A stretch of DNA of 64,000 nt. It comes from Vitrella brassicaformis. Taxonomy: Eukaryota; Sar; Vitrellaceae. The position numbers and the translations under genes were made by a program. A model generated the notes under the pieces. It was not told the origin of the DNA and ran no database searches. It was given only the letters and a program-made list of their open reading frames with translations. This document shows positions 1 through 11,130 of this stretch, piece after piece; within the stretch, counting starts at the first letter, position 1, and the number at the start of each line of letters is the position of its first letter. Location of the stretch: the NCBI GenBank assembly GCA_001179505.1, contig CDMY01001036.1:1-64000 (forward strand). The letters run 5' to 3'.

Positions 1-2420
1 CATTCTCATCTCTGCTTGTCTGTGTCCTTGTGTGTGTGTGGTGCAGTGACGTTCCTCGCCAACCTCTCCCTCGTCCCCCAGCACACGTGCTGGAAGTGTC
101 CTGCCGACCTCCTGTCCATCGCCATCGAGGGCATCGAGGCCTTCCGTGCACGATGCCAAGAGCATCACAAGAGGACGCGGGATGACCGTATCAAGCGCAA
201 GTCACGCAAGAAGCAGCGCAAGCAGGTCCTCAAGGACAAGGCGGCTGAGCTCAAGGTTCGTTGTCAACACAACTACTGATGGACCTTATCTGGAATGACT
301 CTTCGTGTTGTGTGTGTGTGTGTAGGAGGCCTGCGGCGACGACAAGGAGGCATTCGAGGCCAAGTGGAAGGAGTACCAGGCGGAGAACAAGGCCCTGGTC
401 GAGGAGAGGGTGGCAGGCGAGCAAGAGGCGGCGAAGCAGACGCGCGTTGCCAAGCGTGCGGCTGAGAAGGAGCGGCTGAAGGAGAGCCTCGACAAGGACG
501 ACCACACTCGCCAGCTGCTCGACACGGTGGCCAAGATGTTCGCTGAGCAGCTGGGAAAGGACCTGGAGGCGATGAAGCAGAAGAAGACGGTCAACTACGC
601 TGCGGTAAGACAACACAGCACACCACCAACCCCCTTGCACCGAGGCCCCCCTTCACTCCTGTCATGCTATGCTTGTGCGCTGTCTGTCTGTCTGTCTGTC
701 TGTGCAGAAGTGGGCTCCCTCCCTCAATGGGTATCACGACAACATCACCCAGCTGGCCGGCGCCATCGCAGCCGAGCTCTACGCAGACCGCACCGACCTG
801 ACGCCCCAGCAGAAGAAGGACCTCTACCGCAAGGAGTTCCTCAGCCCCCTGCGGGCCTACACCGACGTCCCTGAGGTCTTCATGTCGGCCAACAAGTGGG
901 ATCAACTGCCCTACGAGCGTGTGCCGTCCCGCTGTATGAAGCTGAACAAGAAGGCGTTCGTCAAGCACGACGGTGAGCGGTTCGCGGCCTTCCTCGAGAA
1001 GGTCGTCAAGGGCGAGAAGAAGATCGCGGCCGGTGCAGTGTTGCCTCACGAGCTGCTCAAGCCCTTCATGAACACCTACTTCAGCCGCCAGGAGGACAAC
1101 CAGTCGGAGGCCGAGAAGCAGACCAACGAGTTGCAGTGGAACAGATTGGTGGCCGACCTCATGGCCAAGGGCGGCGGCTGCCCCCTCAAGAACAACGTGG
1201 CCGTCTGTGACGTCTCGGGGTCGATGACCGGCGAGCCCATGGAGGTCGCCATCGCACTGTAAGCCACCACACACACAGACGACAAGACACAATGCATCAT
1301 GCTCATCAAGTGTGTGTCTTTCCTCTGTGTCTGTCTGTCTCTGGTCGATTGATCAGGTCGCTGATCACTGCCCAAGTCAGTGATGAGCCCTGGGGCAACA
1401 CCATCATCACCTTCAGCCAGAGACCCACGTTCTTCTCCATCGACCCACAGCAGACGCTCGAGCAGAAGGTGCAGGCCATCCAGCGCATGGAGTGGGGCAT
1501 GAACACCGACCTGCAGGCCGTCTTCGACCAGATACTCGCCAGGGCCAAGGAGTTCAGCGTCCAGCCGGACGACATGCCGCAGCAGCTCTTCATCTTCTCC
1601 GACATGGAGTTCGACTGCGCCACCGGTCAGAGTCACGGCCGCAAGAAGACCGACTTCAACCTCATCCAGGACAAGTACGCCGAGGCGGGATACCCCATGC
1701 CGCACATCATCTTCTGTAAGCCCTCCCCTCCCCCCGTCAAACACACACACGACGCCCTTTATCATCCCCTGGCGCTCTCTCTCTCTCTGTCTGTGTGTGC
1801 AGGGAATTTGCGTGCGAGCGGGAGCAAGCCCACTGTGGCGTGCGAGGAGGGCGTGGCGCTGCTTAGCGGCTTCAGCAGCAACCTGCTGACGGCCTTCATG
1901 AGCGGCGAGCTGGAGCAGTTCACGCCTCAGTCAGTCATGATGGACATGCTCAACAAGGACACCTACAACGGCCTCAAGGTCATCGACTAACTCAAGAGGG
2001 CTGGGAGGGCTGGGTGAGAGGGGAGGGAGGGGACATTGCATGTGTGTGTGACATGAGCGGCGTGGGGGACCCAATGACCAGTGAGTGGCCCTCGCGCGTT
2101 TTTCCCGTCAAGTCAAGTGCATTGGTGTGCGCCGTGCCCACGAATTGGGGACGTGACCGACACAGACAGCACAGAGGGAGAGTGGCTGTGGGTTTGTGGG
2201 TGGGTGGGGAAGGGCATAGTGTTGCTACGTAGGTTGTTTGTCCGAGTGTGTGTGTATGCGTGTGTATATGTGAGTGAGTGCTGGGCTGCCCGTCTGCAGG
2301 TGTGACTGTCTGTAACTGAATGCATCCCTAGGTCCGTCAGTCAGTCAGGTGTGAATGTGTCAAGGAAGGTCTGTCTGTGGTGTTGTGTGTGGTTCGTATG
2401 GCCTGCCTATGTAATTTTGT
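1..2420 (+). repeat. Left arm of a ~2.4 kb inverted repeat
   Basis: The DUF2828 gene and about 430 bp downstream of it recur in reverse complement at about 13.08-15.49 kb. Window base 1 pairs with base 15491. Exon lengths of 209, 279, 551, 359 and 188 nt are identical in both copies. Similarity continues past the stop codon to about 2420, then ends. Because the arm starts at the window edge, its true outer end is unknown. Confidence 0.93.
47..1990 (+). CDS. DUF2828 / vWA-domain protein, 5' truncated by window edge
   Basis: Exons 47-255, 326-604, 708-1258, 1357-1715 and 1803-1990 join in phase. The first coding exon lies outside the window. Its inverted partner at 13.5-15.9 kb supplies the missing N-terminus. 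The third exon here ends in a vWA metal-site motif, DVSGSM. The last exon begins with the FWNLRAS segment and ends in the LSGFSSNLL segment typical of the DUF2828 C-terminus. The second exon (326-604) is highly charged, with a Lys/Glu/Ala-rich probable coiled coil. DUF2828 proteins are TROVE/Ro60-like proteins of plants, fungi and protists. They are thought to bind RNA or protein through a vWA fold, but no biochemical role is settled. Stop codon TAA at 1988-1990. The gene is the left arm of a large inverted repeat. Confidence 0.85.
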
Positions 2421-3412
2421 GTCAATTACTGATGTGATCGATGACTGACTGACTGACTGACATACTGACACCTATGCCAGCCAGGTGTGCATGTGTGTAC
2501 CAGCTGGACATGATGAATGACTGATGAATGAATGAATGCAATGTGAGTACGTCAATGTCCCTCTTATGACAGCCCTCGCACACACACACACAGACAGACA
2601 GACAAGGCCCTGCCGACATGGATGCACTCCGCCGTCTTGACCACCGGACATTTCTTCTTCGGCCTCCTCCTTCGTGCCTCACTTGCTATATGTCGTCGGT
2701 CTTTGTAGGCCGCAGCAGCTTACAGCATTTGCTACGCAGCTACCTCTTCGGCATACCATAGCAACTCTAACATACATGGTCAAAACGCTGCCTACCTGCC
2801 TGTACGTCTGCGTGAGGCCCTAGCCATCACACACACGCAGCCAGGCCAAAGACAGGCAGCCACGCTAGTTGAGGGATGTCTGTTTTGGTGTGGGCTGGGC
2901 TGTTAGGCAGGGAGGCAGGGAGGGAGGGAGGGAGGGAGGAAAGCACGTGTCCGCACGCTTGTTTGGTGACTCCGTGAAGTCGTGAACGTGTTAATGAATG
3001 TGTGTCATGTCGCTCGCTGTATTTGTCGCTTAATGAAGATGTCTGACTCGTATGAACCTAACGCTGTGGAGGTGAGTGAGTGATGCTATCTATTCATCAA
3101 TCATCCATTGCCCAATAAAACGTCCATTACCACGCAAGCGCAAGGCATGCATGCCCCCAACAAGACATGACATATAGTGCGTCGGTTTCCTTCCATGCAG
3201 GCAGACTGGGAGATAAAGGTCTTCATACACCCTGACTGTACATCTATCTACACACCACACATGAAGAAGAATGGATGGATAAAAGAGCGAATCGATCAGG
3301 GCAGAGGCATTGTGTCCCCCTCCGCCGTCACACGTCGAGCTTTCGAAACACCACAGTGCTCCTCTCCCGTTCATCCGTCTGGCAGGCAGGCCTCAGAACC
3401 ATCACCGCTCAC
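1991..3412. other. Spacer with simple repeats and one copy of a short direct repeat
   Basis: No convincing coding exon. The first ~430 bp belong to the inverted repeat. The rest holds TGAC, TGAA and CTGT tracts and a segment (about 2480-2670) with a diverged copy at about 6105-6305. From 3090 to 3412 it is probably the downstream region of the minus-strand BTB gene. Confidence 0.6.
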
Positions 3413-5939
3413 TCAGCCGCTGCCAGTCGACTTGCCACCTGAAGCCTGAAACGAGTTGCCTTCATTCATCTGTGTGTGCCAGGCTTCCTCCCGCTGCGCC
3501 CCCCTTTGTCTAATCCAGATAGATATCTGCCTGACCTGCTGCAGCGCGTAGACCTCCATATCCGCACACGTGAGCAAGCGAGCAGCAGCCAAAGTCGCCC
3601 ATCGGTCGTCGGTGAAGCTGCCCACATCCACATATGTCTTGCCGGCGGGCAGCTCGGCCCTCCGCACATACTGATAGCAGCATCGCAGGTCGCCGGCCGG
3701 ACGGCCATCCTGCCCCCCAAACCCCAGCCACAGGCGGCCGTGACCGATGCACACATTGCCGACATTAATGCCGTTGGCGGCCTTGATCGCCCCTTGTGTG
3801 CCGGCGACCTCCACCCGCCGGTGGATGTGCGGCACTGTTATCTCGACGATGCCCCCATCCTCAGCAAATGCGCCAGACACCGAGTACAAGGCAACAGGGC
3901 AGCGAGTCGTCTGCACTCCAGCGGCGTCAGCCGGCTGCTTGAGCGTTCCGTTGATGTGACAGGCGATGACGTGGTTAGCAACGTCCTTGATGACCAGCAG
4001 CAGATTGCTCGCTGTGCCCACCTTGGCCACCATGGTGGGGTACATCCAGCCGTCACGCTCACCCCTGAGACACACACACACGCAAAAGGGAGAAAGAGAG
4101 CGAATCAGTGAGTCGGCCGTCTGTCAGTGGTTTATCCCCACTTGTAGAGCGGCCGCCCCGTGGCAGTAGTATTGCCCGTCATGTTGATGAGCTCCTGCAG
4201 CTGAGCACCAGACAGAATGGGGTCGGCTGCGCGAGTGGTCCACACCTGCACCCAGACAGCCACACAGATACCAAACAGACACATCTCACACACACATTCA
4301 CGTCAGCCCCTCCCGTTGATGTCTGTTCAGACTGACCTGGTACACCTCCAGCCGCTGAGCAGTGAAGGTCTGGCTGCCGGCCAAGGTGGCGTCTCCGTCG
4401 TCGGTGAAGCTGCCCACGTATGTCTTGCCGGTGGGCAGGTCGTCTTTGTTCACCCACTGCCTGCAGCTGCGAATGTCGTCGATTGGACGACCATCCTGCC
4501 CCCAACCCAGCCACAGGCGGCCACCACCAATTGCGACGTAGCCGCCACCGCCCCTTTCACACTTAACCACCCCCTCTGCACCGGTGATCGTCATGTACTG
4601 CCGGTCGTGTGGCACTGCGATTTTGACGATGCCGTCGTCCTCGCTAAACGCACCAGTGATGGAGTAGAAGGTAATGACGCGGCCGGTGAAGACCTCTGCT
4701 GTGGGGTCGGTTGGGGCGATGAGGGGCCCATCAATGTGGCACGCGAAGGCGTGAGGCCGGTCCTCACTAGTCTCACACTCGGGCTGGATGACGAACAGCA
4801 GCCCGCCGTCCGCACCTCCCACCTGCTTGAATAGAGCCTCGTGGTGGGACCCGCCGTGCATAAAATCCCTGACGCACGCAGACACACAGAAGGGAGGGAG
4901 GTTGCCTGTTGTGTGTTCTCATTCTCTCTCCGCTGTGAGGGCTCACCTGAAAAGGCAGCGTATGTGGCTGTGTGATTTGCCGATCATGGAGAGGTACACC
5001 AGCTCCATGAGGTCGTACATCTCGAGTGTCCTCAGCAGCTGCGGCCAGTCGTCGGTGATGGGGAGGGGCGGGACGGCATCGGGCGACAGCCGACGGCGGC
5101 GAACGAAATCCACCACCCTGAAAGAGAACCAAACCAGACCACGTACAGATGTCAAGGGTCGGCCTCACTAGCGTTGCCTTACTTGTCGAAGGTGGTCGTC
5201 GGCACCTGAGTGACGGGCGCCGCATACCTATGGGAGGGAGCGGCAAATCCAGTGATTACTGCGCCATGTCAGTTCTCCTTCTCTGCATGCCATGCCCCAC
5301 TTGGTGAACCGGTCGTTGAATGTCCTGTGGTCGTCCAGCGTGGCGTCGGTGGTGGCCTCGGTGGTGCCATTCACACACACGCTCAGCACCTCACAGCCGC
5401 CCTGCCCACCCGCCGATGACTTGATGAACCCCCCGATGGCCTCCATGAAGCTGTGGAAGGCCTCACTGTCTTCATCTCCCTCATGCGCTTCGATGGTGAG
5501 TGCCGTCTTGGCCATGAATCGTTCGTGGTAGAAGGCGAAGGCGCTGCAGCCAGCATGGATCTCCGCCACGTCGATGTGATTGGTTATCAGGTAACGAAGC
5601 TTCCGAGCCAGCCTTATTCCACACAGACACACACACAGACAGGGAGCACTTAGCACTGATACATACATCGCTGCACATGCATGTTGATCTCTCTCACCAG
5701 ATGAAGTAGAAGGGGTCTGCGTCGATGAAAGTGGCGCCGTCGGTGTCCTTGAGCAGCCACTCATCGAAGCGGTGCAGCAGCACCGCCAGGCGTGTGTCCT
5801 TGAGGCCATCGCGGAGAAGCACTTCACGAGGGAACGGCCTGACGCAGCCGCCAACGTTGAGCTCGAATGGCTTGTCTGCTTGTTTGCTTCTGCTGTTTGC
5901 CGCGCTCGTGGCGGTGACGAACGACATATTAGCGGTCAT
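3413..5939 (-). CDS. BTB (KCTD-type) protein with two TLDc-like domains
   Basis: Seven exons on the minus strand, 5939-5698, 5612-5301, 5227-5183, 5117-4947, 4868-4337, 4245-4142 and 4064-3413, keep one frame and give about 685 aa. Residues ~25-110 form a potassium-channel-tetramerisation type BTB domain: FELNVGG, then an aspartate-rich loop, then FYFIWLARKLRYLI across the first intron. Two C-terminal stretches resemble TLDc domains. Each opens with a CLF/PLYK-R-G segment, has a GAFxEDxGIV core and RLWLG-GQDGRP, and closes at LEVY or MEVY, as in TLD domains that start LYR-S-RDGW and end EVF/EVW. BTB domains usually oligomerise or recruit cullin-3. TLDc proteins are linked to oxidation resistance and V-ATPase binding. 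The tandem TLDc arrangement is unusual. Function is inferred from the domains only. Confidence 0.8.
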
Positions 5940-6573
5940 CCTGATAGAGATCTGACTGATTGATGACAGCTAATGACAGCCGGTCGGTGCTTGTCTGTAC
6001 TTTGTCTGTCAAGGCTGAGTTGCTCTGCTTCTCTGTCTTCGGGGCGGATCGGGAGAGATGTCGAAGCTCGCAAAGCGACAAAACGTGCAATGGCAGGGGA
6101 GGGGGGTGCATATGTACGCAGCTGGACATCTGATGAATTACTGAATGAATGAATGAATGAATGCGATATGAGTCAGTGAATGGCCACACAGACACATACT
6201 CTGACGCTCCTCCCTCCCTCCCTCCCTACAGACCGAGCCGCACCCCTGCCCGACATGGATGCGCTCCGCCGTCTTGAGGCGTCACTGGACATTCACGACA
6301 GATACGCACGTCCCAACAAGACAACAAGAGGAGCATGTGTGTGTGTTTGTGTGTGTGTGTGTGTCAAGGAACCGTCCATCACCCACTCAAACAAGACCAT
6401 GTGTGTGCACGGACTGACATTTCATCGCATATCTGTGTCATGTATGTCAAATAGCGACGGCAACGGCCTACAGGTATTCACGACTTATTCACAACTCGCC
6501 ATGCACACAACGGACGAAGAAATCACTATTAACACCCCACTATGAATCAGTGTGTGTCGACCAGTCGTTGGAA
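5940..6573. other. Upstream region of BTB-TLDc gene with repeat copy
   Basis: Contains the second copy (about 6105-6305) of the short direct repeat also seen near 2480-2670. This includes GAATGAAT tracts and a shared block reading CGACATGGATGC then CTCCGCCGTCTTGA. A short open frame begins at that ATG (6255) but quickly enters a (GT)n tract. I do not call a gene. Confidence 0.5.
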
Positions 6574-7276
6574 CTACCGTCGCACACGAAGCCGCATCTC
6601 CACCCAGAGATGTACCCCTCTACTTCTCGTGGCTGTCCGGGGAGGATTGGTGTCTGAGAGGACGTCTGGCATGATCAGTATCTTCTGTGTCGGCTGGCTT
6701 GGACTCGTCGGGCTTCTCGCTGGGGAAGACCCCTGATGGTCACACACACCACACACACACATTTGCATATGTCCGTGGCATTGTCGTGTGCAACGTACGT
6801 ACGTACACTTTGATGGTGCCACCAGTCGCTTCACGATGAATGGATCATCCTTCTTCTTCCCCCTACGCGCACACACACGAGCACGCAGACGCACGCAGAC
6901 TCTCGGACGCATACTCACGCTCCCTCCCTCCCTCCCTCCCTCCCTCGTCTGCGTACTCGTTGGCAAACTCTTGTTCGATGAGCTCAGTGGCCGACGCGCC
7001 CTCGTGGCCAATGAAGGTGACATCATCTGGGCTGTTGGCACCCTGCATGAGGCCTCCTTCATAGAGCACCCTCTGCATATCACCAACGCTGCGGAAACTG
7101 CCCGCCTTGATCCACTTGGTCATGTCGAAGCAGAGGGCACCGGTGTTGTGGTCGCCATACCTGAACTGGAAGTAGCGAACGTTGGCCGGGTCGACATGCA
7201 CCTGTCTGGTTTCCCTTCCAGTCATATCGCTCCTGAGGGGAAACCGCTCTGGCGTCAAGCCCTTGATGGTGGACAC
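6574..7276 (-). CDS. Hypothetical protein, exon structure uncertain
   Basis: A minus-strand exon from ATG 7276 to a GTGAGT donor near 6929 encodes about 116 aa. It is well mixed in composition (for example YFQFRYGDHNTGALCFD and MTKWIKAGSF) and looks like real protein. A second exon (about 6870-6820, GKKKDDPFIVKRLVAPSK) fits in phase after a TAG acceptor. A last exon near 6735-6574 can be joined in two ways, so the C-terminus is unsure. No family recognised. The (GGGA)n tract just before the first donor encodes a Gly/Arg/Glu run. Confidence 0.45.
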
Positions 7277-7646
7277 CGACGAGAGATGAAGCGAAACGGC
7301 AGGGTAAACCGACGCGCGTAGATGCTTCTGGAGTGGTGGACGTCAGGGCTGAGAGGGCTGCCAGCCTGCCATTGACTACTCTCCGGCGGATCTGCCCATG
7401 CCCATCCGAGAGGTCGCACCGTCCCTGGCCTCCGATCCTGTTTGCGAGCTCGGCTCGCCAGAACCGTTTTACGTGTCCCAATCCCCCTCGCTTTCCGCGT
7501 GCAAAATCCCTCTCCTATCAGCGCCTGCAGAGCTTTCGTGTCGTCCCCTGTTGGCTTTCGTCTTCTGATAATATCGCTCCCAGTAATGTTTATGTTCGGC
7601 AGCTCATCGTCGCCTACCACCACGGCATGCGGTCCCCTCCCGCCCC

Positions 7647-8222
7647 ATGCGCCGCACTGCCGTGCGTCACGGCCAGCAGCCCAACTCGAGCCGCAGTTAC
7701 GCACGCCGCACAGGCATGAGAGCCGCGGCGAGTGCATCGTCAAACAGCGGCATCCCCACCACCAACAGCGCCAGCACGCCCACCACTGCCGCCAGTCCAC
7801 CAGAGGCGCCTAGCAGCCCCGCCGCACCCATCGCCCGGACTCCCGAGCGCCCCGGCACTCCCGAGCCGCGGACACCCGAGGCGCCTCGCCGAAGGCGGCC
7901 TCTCCTCGAGTGTGTGGAGAGCGATGACGAGTCGGATAATGGGGAGGGGGGTGGGAGTGGGGAGCCGCCGAGGAAGCGGCTGAGGGTGTTGTGCGACATC
8001 GTAGAGGGGAGTTTGGTGGCCTGCGTGCATGCGGACGGCGGCTTCGCCCTCATCGAGGAGGAGTGGTGCGGCTTCCAAGATGTCCTGATGTTCCCTGAGG
8101 ACGTGTCTGAGTGGGGGGTGGTGGGCGGGACGGTGCTCGATGAGGAGGGGTATGTGGTGCGGCTGCCCGAGGCCACCCTCAGCCACATGAGGGACCTCTA
8201 CGGCACCGCCATGACGACGTGA
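7647..8222 (+). CDS. Hypothetical protein with disordered N-terminus
   Basis: Uninterrupted frame of about 191 aa ending in TGA at 8220-8222. The first ~100 residues are Ser/Thr/Pro/Ala/Arg-rich with repeated TPE/PGTPEP motifs and an acidic stretch followed by PPRKRLR, which could be a nuclear localisation signal. The last ~85 residues are more globular (VEGSLVACVHADGGFALIEE and a DLYGTAM end). Family not recognised. The true start may be a later ATG, such as the one preceding RAAASASS. It lies head to head with the uncertain minus-strand gene at 6.6-7.3 kb. Confidence 0.5.
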   Translation: MRRTAVRHGQQPNSSRSYARRTGMRAAASASSNSGIPTTNSASTPTTAASPPEAPSSPAAPIARTPERPGTPEPRTPEAPRRRRPLLECVESDDESDNGEGGGSGEPPRKRLRVLCDIVEGSLVACVHADGGFALIEEEWCGFQDVLMFPEDVSEWGVVGGTVLDEEGYVVRLPEATLSHMRDLYGTAMTT

Positions 8223-9680
8223 GTCGACACCGAACGCCGACCGAACACATTGATAGTAAGCACACAGACACAGAGAGAGGGAGGGAGGGTGGGAGGCCAT
8301 GGGAGGGGTGCATTCACCTACTTATTGTGTGTGTGTGTGTGTGTGTGTGGTCGATGTGGGTGCAGGTGCGTTGCACAAGTTCGGTCGGTGGGCGGTGTCG
8401 TCACGTCAGAGTTTGGAGTGACTAGTGGTATTCTGCTGGAGCGAGAGAGCGAGTCGGTCGAGGACATGCCGGCCGCCGAGTGTGTGGCAAGGAAGACACG
8501 ATCATAGAGAAACACACAGACAGACCACTGCAGACAGAGATGGCGTCTGCATCCGCCTATGAGAGAACCCCACACGACGACTGTCCGCCGCGTGTACTGT
8601 CTTGTGGCTGGCTGGATGGCTGTCTGTATTTTTTGTCCACCGTGGGTGGCCTGTCTGTCTGTCTGTCTGTCTGTTGTCATTTGTGGAGTGTACTGCAGTG
8701 CGTCCATCGCACGTTTGGACTGTCCTGCATCCGTTTGTTCTGGCTGGCTGTTTGGCTGCAATGATGACTGACTGCCGGCTGGTGCTGATGAGGTTTGTGT
8801 GTGGCGGCAGAGGGCGAGTGTCGCTGCCGTGGATGCGTAGCGGTGTGTGCATCCCATTTGTGTGTGTGGGTGTGGTCTGGCTGGCGTGGGTCTGTTGTGT
8901 TGTGTTGTGTTGTGTTGTGTGAGAAGGGCCTCGTGTACCATAAGATAATGCGTGCTGCGTAGGTCTGGCCACCGCAAAAAAAAGACAAGAAAAGGAGGGG
9001 CCCATGGCCAGCTGTCTGGCCGTGGTGCCCTTCGAAAAGCTTTGTGTGATGACTGCATGCATGTGTCCCTTTCCCCCTTCAAAGCCTGGCTGATGACGGC
9101 TCTGCCCCTCACACTCACACGTGTCCCCATGGCTGGTGGGTGGGTTTCGTTTTCGCCGTCTGTCCCTCTCATTTCGTTTGCCTGGCCTGTGTGTGTGCAT
9201 CATTGCATTCTTTAGTCATTTTTACTGTCATTTCTGACGTCATTTGGCAGCTAGGGTGCTGGGTCGGGTGCTCTCGGGCTGCCGAGCGGCCAGATCCAAT
9301 AAGGTGGGAGTGTCTTTCTGAGGGCGTCAGCCACCTGTGTGTGTGTCGGGGTGAACAGAGAGGACAGCGAATGCCCCCAGAAGAAGGCAAAAAGAGAGCT
9401 CATTAGAAAGCACAGAGAGAGAGAGAGGTCCGGCAGAGGGCCGCCTACAAGAGACGAGCAAAGGCAACAGGCAGTCCACCGAGCCAGCAGGTCAGTCAGC
9501 ACCTCACACCACAGCTAGCACTCCAAAGCTGAATGAGTATCTGTGTGTCTGTGTGTGTGGTTCGTGTGTGCTTCAGGTTGGTTGACTTTGCAGCGCTGAC
9601 TGACCCACATCTCTCGCCGTATCAGGCAGCGGCAGCCCCGCCGCACTGCAGCAGCCTCGCCCTCGCCCTCAAGCACGGGC
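8223..9680. other. Repeat-rich spacer without supported genes
   Basis: Dominated by GTGT, CTGT and TGTTG tracts on the plus strand (for example 8325-8350 and 8897-8920), which in this genome mark introns or untranslated ends of plus-strand transcripts. No frame shows a balanced protein composition. Confidence 0.5.
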
Positions 9681-10862
9681 ATGAGCAGCACGCCGAGAAC
9701 AAGGAGAGAGGAGGACATCCTGGGGGCCGTCCTTAACAGACAGATGCGTGTGGCTCCTCATACAACATCTGCCGTTGGTTCGTCTGTCCGTCTCGCCTCG
9801 CACCCCAGCAACAAACCGGCACATGGGCGGGCGGCACTCATCATCTCTAGCGGCTACCTGCGCTCGGCATCGGCTGCCGAGCAGGCCCTCTCCCTCACCC
9901 ACTGGCAGCCGCCCAACGAACGTGCCAGGAGGCGCCTCGCCCACCAACAACGGCAGCTGACACCCGCCGGACGCTTTCCAACAAGCCATCGTTGTCGACT
10001 GTCCACAGGGTGATTGGCTCGCATCGCATCGCAAGGCAGGCGGCTCGTGAGGAATGTCGACCGAAGAGGGTGTTTTCGGCGCTGGAGCGGGGCGACACGG
10101 TCGGCCACTCCGCCCGGTCGGGGCCGATTGACGAGGAGGGGGCGGGGCATGGCATGCTGACGGGGCGTGGTACTGTACGGCCAGAGTGGGGCTGGGCTGC
10201 TGTGTCGCGCGACGAGACGATGCTGTGCCCATCGACGAGGCCCCTGTCTCAGACCTACTTGGACACTTCCTCGGTAAGCCAGCCACCCAAACACACCAAC
10301 CAACCGACACAAAGAGGTGACGTGACTTGATCCTGAATTCCCTTCAGGCTTTTTGTGCCAGGGTCATGACGTGAAGGTGGCCGAGGATGCCCTCCGCATC
10401 GAGCACCTGAGCTCACTCTTCCATTACACCACACTCAGGAGCCTTCGCGCCCTCCTGCTGGCCGGCCTCTGTGCGCCGCGCCGGCCCGCGTGGCGCCACC
10501 TACCAGCCCGACAGTGGCAAGGGCGGGCAAGGCACCCGCTCATTCCCGGAGAGGTGGTCCTCCGACGACCTGGAGCCGCAGGGCATGCAGCTCCCCCACT
10601 CTTGGTCTTTGCCCTACTCGGATTTCGCACACCAACCTTCGTGTGCTTGCTCTGCTGCTCCGGCTGTGGCCGCGTATTCTGTGGCGGTGCGACCCTGGAG
10701 CGGCACTCCCGCCGTCAGGCTTCCCCCCTCCCATCATCCACCATCGGCACTGCCGTCCCAGCGCCGTTTCCCTCGATCCACCCCTCTGCGCCACTGGCCC
10801 CCGCTGCACTGCACACCATCGGCAGGCTCTGATGCTGCCCTTCGTGCGTCGCTCAGAAGGTA
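9681..10862 (+). CDS. Possible multi-exon hypothetical gene
   Basis: Weak candidate. From ATG 9681 a frame gives an Arg-rich N-terminus. A joined pair around 10200-10271 and 10348-10435 closes in phase over a GTAAGC...TTCAG intron. It reads SDLLGHFLGFLCQGHDVKVA then EDALRIEHLSSLFHYTTL, the most protein-like stretch here. Further right, a Pro/Ser-rich frame runs from about 10480. I cannot fix all exons, and the Pro/Arg-rich parts may be noncoding. No domain recognised. Confidence 0.3.
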
Positions 10863-11130
10863 CATGAGGGAGCACTGGAGGCACCAGGCAATACCCACCG
10901 GTGGGCTTACGTGTGTGTCTCGTGTGTGTGCCTTGGCAGGTGGGCCATGTCAGTCAGTCGTCCGAGCCAGCCCACGATGGGCGGGGGAAGGCCGCTTCGG
11001 CCGTATCCCGTCCATCACGGATGGCTCAGGCGACGTGTGTGGTGTGGGAGGGAGGCGTAGTCGTATCGACGATCGTCTCGCCCACCCACACACACACATG
11101 CCCGCCCTTTGGTTGCCGAGAGTCGTGTGA

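Noticed and set aside
3476-4111. 211-residue plus-strand frame in the TLDc exon
   Set aside because: Antisense shadow. The minus-strand frame has conserved TLDc-like phrases and matching splice phases.
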